From contig CAOMFZ010000030.1 in NCBI GenBank assembly GCA_948482415.1, forward strand, positions 1-16,370: DNA of 16,370 nucleotides, read 5' to 3'. Positions 7,350-14,735 of the stretch are shown here, piece after piece. Every line of letters starts with the position of its first letter. Within the stretch, counting starts at the first letter, position 1. Source of the stretch: an uncultured Mailhella sp. GTDB lineage: Bacteria; Desulfobacterota; Desulfovibrionia; Desulfovibrionales; Desulfovibrionaceae. Below the pieces are notes generated by a model. The model did not search any database. It was not told the origin of the DNA and saw only the letters and a program-made list of their open reading frames with translations. The translations under genes were made by a program, and so were the position numbers.

Positions 7350-7373
7350 AAAGATATAATTATATAATTTTCT

Positions 7374-7434
7374 TTTTATGGGGGAAATGATTTCCCCCAC
7401 ACCCCCTCATTGCTTGTTTTTATTTCATAAAAAC
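7374..7434 (-). repeat. Intergenic hairpin element, copy B
   Basis: Read on the minus strand this has the same order as copy A: A-tract, AAGCAATGAGGGGGTGTGGGGG, a stem-loop of GGGGGAAA and TTTCCCCC (plus-strand arms 7380-7387 and 7391-7398, loop TGA), then ATAAAAAG. The stem is shorter than in copy A. It lies in the yggS-fliL gap. Confidence 0.5.
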
Positions 7435-7437
7435 AAG
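7413..7437. repeat. 11-bp AT-rich inverted repeat after yggS
   Basis: CTTGTTTTTAT (7413-7423) and ATAAAAACAAG (7427-7437) form a perfect 11-bp stem with a 3-base loop, about 97 bases after the yggS stop. No extra U-tract follows on the minus strand, so it is a doubtful terminator. It abuts hairpin element copy B and shares its A-tract. Confidence 0.6.
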
Positions 7438-7533
7438 AGGTTATGTTTTGTAAGTGAAAGAATTTGTTTGCTCATCAACCGCTTTCTATAACAGAGCGTG
7501 TTTTTATATTGGTATCTTTCAAAAGGAAGTGTT

Positions 7534-8223
7534 TTAATGCTGTGGGTGGCGAGGCCCAAAAATATCTGTGCCAACGCGGATAATGGTTGCTCCCTCTTCA
7601 ATGGCAACAGGGAAATCCGCACTCATGCCCATGGATAAATGGGGAAGTGTGACGCCTAATTCCTTTTCCAGTTTTTCTTTCAGTTCTCGTAATTGAATAA
7701 AATAAGGGCGCGTGTGCTCCGGATTTTCGTCCAAAGGCGGCAGACACATCAGCCCGCAAAGCTTGAGCGTTGGAACCGCAAGCACTTTTTGCGCAAAAGG
7801 AAGAAGTTCCTCCGGAAGCAAGCCTGATTTTTGTTCTTCTCTGCCAATATTGACCTGCAAAAGGACGTCTTGGGTGCAGTTTGCAGCTTGCGTTCTTTTT
7901 TCCAGTTCGCGGAGGAAAGAATCTGACGCCAAACTTTCAATAAGGCTGAATTTTCCAATGATTTCTTTCGTTTTCTTGCTTTGGACAGGACCAATGGCAT
8001 GCCATTTTAAATCCGGGCGGACGGCAATTTTTTCCAGTGCTTCCTGAATATAGTTTTCGCCAAATTCCTTTTGTCCAAGCTCGGCAACTTCAATAATATT
8101 TTCAATGGGATGAAATTTTGAAACAGCAACAAGTTTGACACTTTGTTCATTTCGTCCTGCTTTTTTGCAGGCTTCGCGTACACGTTCTTTCACTTTAAAA
8201 TAGCGTTCAGATAATTCACTCAT
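7534..8223 (-). CDS. yggS: PLP homeostasis protein YggS/PipY family
   Basis: This 229-residue protein belongs to the single-domain, alanine-racemase-fold family (E. coli YggS, Synechococcus PipY, human PLPBP) that binds pyridoxal 5'-phosphate and keeps PLP and amino-acid pools balanced; no enzyme reaction is established. Visible signatures are the PLP lysine K36 in LVAVSKFHP, GENYIQEA, WHAIGPVQSKK, the block LCGLMCLPP, and the C-terminal phosphate-binding stretch SMGMSADFPVAIEEG followed by RVGTDIFG. The start is preceded by AGAGGAAAA, a good ribosome site, 18 bases after the era stop. It is the last gene of the phoH cluster and has a gene-free gap behind it. Confidence 0.96.
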   Translation of the reverse strand: MSELSERYFKVKERVREACKKAGRNEQSVKLVAVSKFHPIENIIEVAELGQKEFGENYIQEALEKIAVRPDLKWHAIGPVQSKKTKEIIGKFSLIESLASDSFLRELEKRTQAANCTQDVLLQVNIGREEQKSGLLPEELLPFAQKVLAVPTLKLCGLMCLPPLDENPEHTRPYFIQLRELKEKLEKELGVTLPHLSMGMSADFPVAIEEGATIIRVGTDIFGPRHPQH

Positions 8224-8241
8224 GCTATTTTCCTCTTGTTT

Positions 8242-9165
8242 TTATAACATTTCATCAGAATATAAATTGATTTCTTCAAGCCAGTTTTCTTTGACTTTGA
8301 CCCAAAGCTCCAAATGGACTTTGCCGCCGATAAGTTCCTGAATGTCTTTGCGGGCAGCTATGCCTATTTCTTTTATGGTTGCGCCTGCCCGTCCAATAAC
8401 CATGGCTTTGTGGGAAGAGCGGGCAACATAAATCACGCCGTTGATAATAGTTTGATTTTTTTCAGGAATTTCTTCCCAATGTTCAATGTCAACCGCTGTA
8501 GTGTAAGGCACTTCCTGATATAAATGTTCAAAAACTTTTTCGCGGATAATTTCTGCACATAAAAAACGGGTTGGTGCAGTAGAGAGCTGGTCTTTCGGAA
8601 ATTGTGGCTCACCCTCCGGCATTGCGTCAATAAGCAGCTGTTTAAGTTCTGCAACACCGTCTTTTTGAGAGGCTGACATGGGGAAGATAACAGCCTTTGG
8701 CAAGTCCTCATGGAGTTTTTCCAAAAGGGGCAGCATTTTTGATTTATCGCTGAATAAATCAACTTTGTTGACCACAATAAAAACAGGGCGTTCTTCGCTT
8801 GCAAAGGCAAGTTTGAAGGACGCAATATCTCGTTCTAAAAATTCAGGCTTACGGATATATAAATCACAGTCAAGCACCATCATAATGGCATGGGCAGTGG
8901 AAAGGCTCTGCCATGCTGCCTGCACCATTTGCTTGCCTAAGGGGCCTCGCATTTGATTTTTGTCATGGTGCAGTCCGGGGGTGTCCATAAAGATAATCTG
9001 GGCATTTTCTTCAGAGCAAATGCCAATGATACGATTTCTGGTTGTTTGCGGTTTACTGGTAACAATGCTGACTTTTTGTCCGATAAGCGCATTGGTAAGT
9101 GTTGATTTCCCTGCGTTAGGCGGTCCCATAAGGACAACCCAGCCGCAACGATGTGATTTAGCCAT
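8242..9165 (-). CDS. era: GTPase Era
   Basis: Era is an essential-type GTPase that binds the 3' end of 16S rRNA and assists small-subunit maturation. The 307-residue protein has the P-loop GPPNAGKS at residues 14-21, the switch region TTRNRI near 41-46, DTPG at 61-64, NKVD at 133-136, and a C-terminal KH RNA-binding domain with GRAG at about 258-261 and KVHLELWVKVKENW. The length matches the family. Its ATG lies inside the last codons of ybeY (8-base overlap), so translation is probably coupled. YbeY also matures 16S rRNA ends, giving the pair a shared job. Confidence 0.97.
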   Translation of the reverse strand: MAKSHRCGWVVLMGPPNAGKSTLTNALIGQKVSIVTSKPQTTRNRIIGICSEENAQIIFMDTPGLHHDKNQMRGPLGKQMVQAAWQSLSTAHAIMMVLDCDLYIRKPEFLERDIASFKLAFASEERPVFIVVNKVDLFSDKSKMLPLLEKLHEDLPKAVIFPMSASQKDGVAELKQLLIDAMPEGEPQFPKDQLSTAPTRFLCAEIIREKVFEHLYQEVPYTTAVDIEHWEEIPEKNQTIINGVIYVARSSHKAMVIGRAGATIKEIGIAARKDIQELIGGKVHLELWVKVKENWLEEINLYSDEML

Positions 9166-9676
9166 GTGTAAAACTCCAAAGCGGGGTAAGTGTGTATAAC
9201 TGTTCTTGTGTTGAAAGAGAATTTTCTAAAAAATCCGTCAATTCCCACATGTCTTCGCCATGGTCATAACCCAGCAAATGGGCAAGTCCATGGGCAAGAA
9301 GTCTGACTGCGTGTGTGTGGGGATTTTGTCCATATACAAATGCTTCACGCAAAAGCGTATCAATACTTAAAATCAGTGTTCCCAGTCGGGTACGATTTTT
9401 TTTGATGCCAACTTTTTTTGTGCCGGGAAAAATGGCATTGCTGTCATCTTCCGGAAAACTCAGAACATTGGTGGGACCGTAGACGCCCATTTGTTCTTTG
9501 TTGTAAAAAATCATATCGTTATCTTTGATAACTAGCAAGGTTAATGTACAGTTTTCAAAAGAAAATTTTTTTTGTGTTTCTAAAAGCTCAAGAAAAGAGG
9601 TCAGGATTTCTTTCCACATTCTTTGAGGATAGGGAACAATGGTTTCAATAGTGAGATTATACCTGTTTTTCGTCAT
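9158..9676 (-). CDS. ybeY: Endoribonuclease YbeY
   Basis: YbeY is a metal-dependent endoribonuclease involved in 16S rRNA 3' maturation and ribosome quality control. The 172-residue product carries the defining zinc motif HGLAHLLGYDH with H129, H133 and H139, and the conserved GPTNVLSFP at 67-75. The start at 9676 lies inside the 3' end of the pgpH-like gene (20-base overlap), and I see no clear ribosome-binding site before it, so translation by coupling from the upstream gene is likely. The end overlaps era by 8 bases. The residues between the NVLSFP block and the histidine motif contain an unusual basic stretch, GTKKVGIKKNRTRLGT. Confidence 0.95.
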   Translation of the reverse strand: MTKNRYNLTIETIVPYPQRMWKEILTSFLELLETQKKFSFENCTLTLLVIKDNDMIFYNKEQMGVYGPTNVLSFPEDDSNAIFPGTKKVGIKKNRTRLGTLILSIDTLLREAFVYGQNPHTHAVRLLAHGLAHLLGYDHGEDMWELTDFLENSLSTQEQLYTLTPLWSFTHG

Positions 9677-12053
9677 TGGTGTTATTAATTTTATCTGCTT
9701 GAATTTTTTTTGTTTCTGTCTTGGAGTCTGCTTTTATATCTGTTTTCACGTCTGTTTTTACTTCAGCTTTTTTCTCTTTTGCTTCCGGATTTTTATCCTT
9801 TTGCTCTTCGTCCTTTGCAGGTGCAGGCTCGTTTCCTTTTGTATTCGGGTCGCCAACTTTTATGTTTTGGTAATTAATTCGCTGGTGATTGAGGGCAATG
9901 AGCATTCTGGTAAAGCCGTCAATGAGTTTATTCAAATCTTTAAAGGTTAAATCCGCTTCATCAAACTGTCCCTCTGCATAAATATTTTTTACCAGCGTTT
10001 CAACAGTCGTACTGATTCGTGCAGAGCTTGGGTCAGGCAGGGAGCGGATAGCAGCTTCCAAAGTGTCAGCCATCATTAAAATTGCGGCTTCCTTGGTTTG
10101 CGGGCGTGGTCCTGCATAGCGGAAATCTGCTTCTTTTGGATTTTCACCTAATTTTACGGATTTATTATAAAAATACATGGGCATTCTTGTGCCGTGGTGT
10201 TGGCATATCATGTCGGTAATTTCTTTGCCAAGCTTATGGAGTTCCGCCAGCTCAAGCCCATATTTGACATGGGGAAAAATAATTAAACAACTCATGCGCG
10301 GAGAAAGCTTATCATGGGGATTGATGCCGTCAAATTGGTTTTCAATAAAATAATGAGGGTGACCAAGCTTGCCGATATCGTGGTATAATGCACCGACTTT
10401 GGCAAGGAGACTATTGGCGCCAATGGCTTTTGCTCCTGTTTCCACAAGGTTGGAGACCACAAGGCTGTGGTGATAGGTTCCGGGAGTTTCCATCATCAGC
10501 TTCTGCAAAAGCGGGTGGTCAAGGTTCATAAGTTCCATGAGACGGAAACGGGTAGTATAGCCAAACATCATTTCTAAAATAGGGCTGAGTGTAAAAAGAA
10601 TAACAATGGATAAAATGGCATTGGCAGCCAAAAGATAGGATAAGGTGAGATACTGCGTTGTATTTAATCCCATAATCAGGGCAGAGGAAAAACCGCAGAG
10701 AAGCAGGGCGATAAAAAGAGGCACAACACTCCACACGACATCCTGCCGTGACTGGGAGCGCAAAATAAGCCATGTATTGACCATGGAACTGGTAAAATAG
10801 AAAAGGAATAAAGAAACATCTCCCTGAAAGAAAAGACTGGAGTAAAAAGCCGCAAGAAAACCGATGACGCAATAGCGTCTTGCCGCAAAAATAAGCACGG
10901 CAAGTCCGGCAAAACCTGAAATCGGAAAGGCATAGGCAAGCAGGCTTAATGAAATTTCAGAGGAAAATGTTTTTGTGATAAGGGCAAGTCCGCCGGCGCT
11001 AAGCCCCACAAGAGATAAAATAATTGCAATAAAGATTTGGTCTTTGGTGTGGAGAATGCGTCCTTTTTGTCCTGAAGGAGTCATAAAAAGTCCCAGCAGA
11101 ATAATCAGGCTTAAAAGGAACGTTCCGCCGGATTTGTGAAAGTTGAAATTTGTACTGGCGCTGTTGAAGATTGCCTGCATTTTGAGCTGTGCTTCACGGG
11201 TGACAACTTCTCCCTCACGGATAATGATTTCACCTTTATGTATTTGAAAATAAATAGGTTTTATGGTATCAAGCACAGCTTGTGTTTTTTCATTGGTGGC
11301 TTCCTGATTGAGAGAAAGCGTAGGCGCCAGAAAGTGAGGGAAAATTTTGAGCAGCGCCTGTTTGGTATCTTCGGAGATATCCATATTGGACCTGATTTGG
11401 TTGCCCATGGCAACAGTCAGGGACGGCAAATCAATAAGTCCTGTGCCGGTGGGGCGCAGGCGTTCCAAAAGGGTTTGGGAATCACGGATTAAAATAGAAT
11501 TCGGGGTATTATATAAAATTCTGCTGTCGGCTAAAATACCGTCAGAAAGGCGGGAATCAATCCAGGGCAAAAGCGTTTCAAAGGCAAAGTCCTGAGCTTT
11601 GGCGGTTGTTAATGTTTTAAATTCATCAAGGGTAACTGCCGTGCTGTAGGTGGAATTAAATTGTTTTTGAATTTTTTCCAAGCCGTTGATATCATGATAA
11701 ATAGAACAAGTATTGATAGTATGCAGCAAATTGAGGATATTTTCGCGGACATGGGTTGCCACTTCGCGGTTGTAGTTAAAAACAAGGGGCTGAATGGCTC
11801 TGATTTGGTCACGGCGGTTTTTTGTTCCTTCTTCGTCTTCAACTAAAAAATCTCGTTTTGCTACAACAGTTTGATCGGCAATTTCCCCTGCCACAAAAAG
11901 TGCAGGCGTTTCAGTGTAGGGAATACCAATTAAAAAGGCTAATAAAAGAGCTGTACCTAACAGTGCAAGTATGCCATAACCATGGTCATGGTATAAAAGC
12001 ATGCCTTTGATATGTTCAAAGAGTTTGGTTAAACTTAATTGATTGGTTTTCAT
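9657..12053 (-). CDS. pgpH: PgpH-like 7TM-HD phosphodiesterase (predicted c-di-AMP hydrolase)
   Basis: This 798-residue membrane protein has the domain order of PgpH/YqfF: one N-terminal helix (about 27-45), a large extracytoplasmic 7TMR-HDED domain (about 50-300), seven hydrophobic helices (about 309-495), and a cytoplasmic HD hydrolase domain. The HD metal ligands are visible: HHS near 528-530, HDIGK at 558-562, HH at 619-620 and D663 in MMADTLEA. Listeria PgpH hydrolyses cyclic di-AMP; the same activity is inferred here by family. The C-terminus from about 735 to 798 is a lysine/glutamate-rich tail with repeated KTD-type units (VKTDVKTDIKADSKTETKK), which I do not expect in the family core. 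It overlaps phoH upstream by 4 bases and ybeY downstream by 20. No c-di-AMP cyclase is seen in the window. Confidence 0.9.
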   Translation of the reverse strand: MKTNQLSLTKLFEHIKGMLLYHDHGYGILALLGTALLLAFLIGIPYTETPALFVAGEIADQTVVAKRDFLVEDEEGTKNRRDQIRAIQPLVFNYNREVATHVRENILNLLHTINTCSIYHDINGLEKIQKQFNSTYSTAVTLDEFKTLTTAKAQDFAFETLLPWIDSRLSDGILADSRILYNTPNSILIRDSQTLLERLRPTGTGLIDLPSLTVAMGNQIRSNMDISEDTKQALLKIFPHFLAPTLSLNQEATNEKTQAVLDTIKPIYFQIHKGEIIIREGEVVTREAQLKMQAIFNSASTNFNFHKSGGTFLLSLIILLGLFMTPSGQKGRILHTKDQIFIAIILSLVGLSAGGLALITKTFSSEISLSLLAYAFPISGFAGLAVLIFAARRYCVIGFLAAFYSSLFFQGDVSLFLFYFTSSMVNTWLILRSQSRQDVVWSVVPLFIALLLCGFSSALIMGLNTTQYLTLSYLLAANAILSIVILFTLSPILEMMFGYTTRFRLMELMNLDHPLLQKLMMETPGTYHHSLVVSNLVETGAKAIGANSLLAKVGALYHDIGKLGHPHYFIENQFDGINPHDKLSPRMSCLIIFPHVKYGLELAELHKLGKEITDMICQHHGTRMPMYFYNKSVKLGENPKEADFRYAGPRPQTKEAAILMMADTLEAAIRSLPDPSSARISTTVETLVKNIYAEGQFDEADLTFKDLNKLIDGFTRMLIALNHQRINYQNIKVGDPNTKGNEPAPAKDEEQKDKNPEAKEKKAEVKTDVKTDIKADSKTETKKIQADKINNTNDEKQV

Positions 12054-13063
12054 AATTTTTGGCTGTCGTCATAAATGTCGTAAGCGTCAACAATTTGCCC
12101 CACAAGCGGGTGACGCACAACATCACTTTTTTTGAAATGGATAAATCCGATTTCCGGGATATTTTTAAGAAGTTTCAGGGCATGGACAAGACCGGATCGT
12201 GTTTCCCCCTTTTTTTCGCCCTCTTGCAGTTGGCTGACATGGATAGGGGGGAGGTCAATTTGCGTTAAATCACCGGTGATAATGGCGCGGGAACCATACC
12301 CCATACGAGTGAGAAACATTTTCATTTGCTCACGGGTGGTATTTTGCGCTTCGTCAAGAATAAGAAATGCTTCGTTCAGCGTTCTGCCGCGCATAAACGC
12401 GAGCGGCGCAACCTCAATTTGCCCGCTTTCCTGTTTGGCAATAAGCTGGGCAGTGCCAAGCATGTCGCCTAAGGCATCATAGAGAGGGCGTAAATAGGGA
12501 TTGATTTTTTCTTCCATATCTCCGGGCAAAAAACCGAGTTTTTCACCGGCTTCAACCGCAGGACGGGTTAAAATAATTTTTTTGACACGTTTTGATTGGA
12601 GCATGGAAACAGCTGCCGCAACGGCTAAATAACTTTTGCCTGTTCCTGCCGGACCTGTGGCAAAAATCATTTCTTTTTCACGGATTAATTCTAAAAATTT
12701 TCTTTGGGAATTATTGCGTGCAGTAATGGTTTTTCTGGGAGTAATCAGGGAATTCGCCTGAGGAAAAAGGTCTTTTTCGGAAGAATTTGCTTTTAATTGG
12801 ATATAGGCATCAATAAGGGCATGAGAATCCAAACTTTGCCCTTTTTGCAGACTTTCATAACATTTTGCAAAAAGAAAAGCGAGTTGTTCCTGTTCCTCGG
12901 CAGAATTTGCCTCAATAAAGAGTTCAGTGCCCTTTGTGCTGAAATTTGCACCTGAATATTGACTTAGCTCTTTTAAATGATATTCCAAAGGCCCAAAAAG
13001 TTCCTGGGCTATGCCGGGGTCATCAAAAGTCAGTGTTGTTGTAAAAGAAGTTTTTGTATTCAT
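12050..13063 (-). CDS. phoH: PhoH-like ATPase (YbeZ family)
   Basis: PhoH/YbeZ proteins are cytoplasmic P-loop ATPases, related to helicase cores, that work with YbeY in RNA metabolism. The 337-residue protein has Walker A GPAGTGKS at residues 137-144, Walker B LILDEAQN at 234-241, and the sensor-like TGDLTQIDLP at 263-272; the block RPAVEAGEKLGFLPGD (167-182) is characteristic. The N-terminal ~110 residues match the preceding PhoH N-domain. It is the first gene of the phoH-pgpH-ybeY-era-yggS cluster and overlaps the next gene by ATGA (4 bases). The ribosome site is weak (AAAAGCTG). A candidate promoter lies 27-55 bases upstream of the start. Confidence 0.96.
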   Translation of the reverse strand: MNTKTSFTTTLTFDDPGIAQELFGPLEYHLKELSQYSGANFSTKGTELFIEANSAEEQEQLAFLFAKCYESLQKGQSLDSHALIDAYIQLKANSSEKDLFPQANSLITPRKTITARNNSQRKFLELIREKEMIFATGPAGTGKSYLAVAAAVSMLQSKRVKKIILTRPAVEAGEKLGFLPGDMEEKINPYLRPLYDALGDMLGTAQLIAKQESGQIEVAPLAFMRGRTLNEAFLILDEAQNTTREQMKMFLTRMGYGSRAIITGDLTQIDLPPIHVSQLQEGEKKGETRSGLVHALKLLKNIPEIGFIHFKKSDVVRHPLVGQIVDAYDIYDDSQKL

Positions 13064-13089
13064 AACAGCTTTTAATATTGTAAGATATT

Positions 13090-13118
13090 ATTTTACGCTA
13101 AATCAGGATTTGAGTAAA
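13090..13118 (-). promoter_or_regulatory. Candidate sigma-70-type promoter for phoH
   Basis: On the minus strand TTTACT (13118-13113) and TAAAAT (13095-13090) are separated by 17 bases and lie 27 bases before the phoH ATG. The -10 matches consensus at 5 of 6 and the -35 at 4 of 6. It is supported by pattern only, in an AT-rich background. Confidence 0.4.
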
Positions 13119-13303
13119 GTAAATTAAAAGATTGTTAATGCAATATGTTATATTCATATTTGAGGGAAATTTTTTACTGATGAAAAAAAACATTTTCCGG
13201 TTTTGTTTTGTTCAAAAAATGGGGTGCAGTATAAAATGGTGTGTTTTTATAATAATTAGAGCATTTCCGGAAAATCTTGCAACAATTTTTTATAAGAAAG
13301 ATT

Positions 13304-13366
13304 AAAAAGTTTTGTAAAGGGGTGCAGGGGAAGAAACTTTTACTAAAAGTTTTTCCCCTGCATAAA
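13304..13366 (+). repeat. Intergenic hairpin element, copy A
   Basis: The element reads as an A-tract with GTTTTG, then GGGGTGCAGGGG, then a long hairpin. TGCAGGGGAA (13323-13332) pairs with TTCCCCTGCA (13353-13362), and inside it AAACTTTTA pairs with TAAAAGTTT, with one bulged G at 13333. A similar arrangement occurs on the minus strand at 7374-7434. Neither strand has a run of T after the stem, so it is not a textbook terminator, though it could still stop or stabilise the hisG transcript. Confidence 0.6.
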
Positions 13367-13391
13367 GTTCTTAAGAATTAATAGAAATGTC

Positions 13392-14288
13392 CTAGATAAC
13401 TTTATTCAGGGCGTATTCTAAAATGCCTTCTGCACCTTTTTCGCGTAACTGCGGGATTAAGTCTCTGACGAGTTTTTTATCCACAACAGTTTCCAGGGAA
13501 AGCCAATTACTGTCTTTCAAACTTGCCACAGTAGGGGAGTTCAAGGCAGGAAGCAGGGCAAGAATATCATCCAGTTTTGCAGCAGGAGCGTTCATTTTCA
13601 GGCCAACAAGGGATTCAGCTTTCAATGCGCCTTGCAAAAGTAAACTGATTTGCTCAATTTTTTTACGTTTAACAGGATTATTATAAGCTTCACGATTGGC
13701 AATAAGCACGGTATTGGTGACAAAAACTTCATCAATAACTCGTAAATTGTGGGCTTTGATAGTGGTTTCTGTTTCGGTAACTTCCACAATGGCATCAGCC
13801 AGCCCCTCTACGACTTTTGCTTCCGTTGCACCCCATGAATAATTAATTTGTACGGGAATACCGAGTTTATCAAAATATTTTTGAGTAACACCTTTGAGTT
13901 CTGTGGAAATGCGTTTACCTTTCAAATCCTCCGGTTTTTGGTAAGGAGAATCACCTGCAACAGCCAGAACCCAGCGCGCAGGTTTATTGGATACTTTGGA
14001 ATAGATAAGGTCGGCAATGCGGACAACAGGGGAGTTTGTGCTTTCCATATCGACGCCCATTTCTTCAATCCAGTCCTTACCTGTCAGCGCAAGGTCAAGC
14101 ACGCCGTCTTGGATATAATGGGGAATTTCCTGTACCCGGCAAAGGCGGGCGGTAATTTCAGAGTCGTCAATATCAGGGAAATAATTGCGGATATGTTTAT
14201 GAATTTTCCAGCCTGCACGGTCAAAAAGTGAAATTGTTGAATCTTCAAGAGAACCTTTTGGGATACCGAGTTTGAGTTGATTAGGCAT
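13392..14288 (-). CDS. hisG: ATP phosphoribosyltransferase, long form
   Basis: HisG joins ATP and PRPP to give phosphoribosyl-ATP, the first step of histidine synthesis. The 298-residue product starts with LKLGIPKGSLEDST, shows DLALTGKDWIEE (about 65-76) and the PRPP-binding loop around ADAIVEVTETETT (164-176), and has an extra C-terminal domain (about 220-298; LKMNAPAAKLDDILALLP through LREKGAEGILEYALNKVI). That domain marks the long HisG form, which carries its own ACT-like histidine-feedback site and works without HisZ. It is 10 bases downstream of hisI with a strong AGAGGAAAG ribosome site. After its stop there is a TTCTTAAGAA palindrome and then a large hairpin element. Confidence 0.97.
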   Translation of the reverse strand: MPNQLKLGIPKGSLEDSTISLFDRAGWKIHKHIRNYFPDIDDSEITARLCRVQEIPHYIQDGVLDLALTGKDWIEEMGVDMESTNSPVVRIADLIYSKVSNKPARWVLAVAGDSPYQKPEDLKGKRISTELKGVTQKYFDKLGIPVQINYSWGATEAKVVEGLADAIVEVTETETTIKAHNLRVIDEVFVTNTVLIANREAYNNPVKRKKIEQISLLLQGALKAESLVGLKMNAPAAKLDDILALLPALNSPTVASLKDSNWLSLETVVDKKLVRDLIPQLREKGAEGILEYALNKVI

Positions 14289-14298
14289 ACTTTCCTCT

Positions 14299-14685
14299 TT
14301 ATTTTTTATATATTTCTGCGGGGTCTTTTAATTGCTCAAAACAGTAAGAAACAGTGCCGTTTTTCCATTCTCTGAAAAAGCAGGAGTGATACCCCTCATG
14401 GCAGGCAATATTGCCGATTTGTTCGACTTTTAATAAAAGTGCATCACTGTCACAATCAAGACGGATGGCATGGACTTTTTGTACATGACCGGAACTTTCT
14501 CCCTTATGCCAAAGGCTTTTTCTGCTGCGGCTGTAATAATGGGCTTCCCCTGTTTCAAGGGTTTTTTCAAAGGCTTCTTTATTCATGTAGGCAAGCATAA
14601 TGACTTCGCCTGAATGAATATCCTGCACCACGGTCACAATAAGTCCGCCGCCTTTTTCAAAGTCCGGCTGAAATGCAATTTCCAT
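14299..14685 (-). CDS. hisI: Phosphoribosyl-AMP cyclohydrolase
   Basis: HisI opens the purine ring of phosphoribosyl-AMP, the third step of histidine synthesis. The 128-residue protein is the monofunctional form, with no HisE (pyrophosphohydrolase) domain fused at the C-terminus. Metal-binding signatures are complete: LDCDSDALL (D77, D79, D81) and ACHEGYHSCFFR (C95 and C102). The block YYSRSRKSLWHKGESSGHVQ (50-69) is also typical. Its AAGGA ribosome site lies directly behind the U-tract of the rny terminator, leaving no obvious room for a separate promoter between them. A hisE must be elsewhere if the pathway is complete. Confidence 0.97.
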   Translation of the reverse strand: MEIAFQPDFEKGGGLIVTVVQDIHSGEVIMLAYMNKEAFEKTLETGEAHYYSRSRKSLWHKGESSGHVQKVHAIRLDCDSDALLLKVEQIGNIACHEGYHSCFFREWKNGTVSYCFEQLKDPAEIYKK

Positions 14686-14696
14686 ACAAGTTCCTT

Positions 14697-14735
14697 ATAA
14701 AAATACCCTGCCGTAAAAATAATATTGGCAGGGTA
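14697..14735 (-). terminator. Intrinsic terminator after rny
   Basis: A perfect 9-bp stem, TACCCTGCC (14735-14727) with GGCAGGGTA (14712-14704), has a 14-base AT-rich loop and is followed on the minus strand by TTTTTAT. It begins 15 bases after the rny stop. The end of its U-tract is adjacent to the hisI ribosome-binding site. Confidence 0.8.

Larger units (their letters stand above)
13064..13391. other. Gene-free gap between hisG and phoH
   Basis: This 328-base AT-rich gap holds, from the hisG side, a TTCTTAAGAA palindrome (13369-13378), a hairpin element (13304-13366), a TTTCCGGAAA palindrome (13264-13273), a shortened relative of the element carrying GGGGTGCAG (about 13205-13236), and a candidate minus-strand phoH promoter. 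A 41-codon plus-strand reading frame (13180-13305) is present but I do not call it a gene. No tRNA was recognised. Confidence 0.7.

Noticed and set aside
7380..7398. GGGGGAAA-TGA-TTTCCCCC as a classical terminator of yggS
   Set aside because: There is no T-run after the stem on either strand; it fits better as part of the repeat element.
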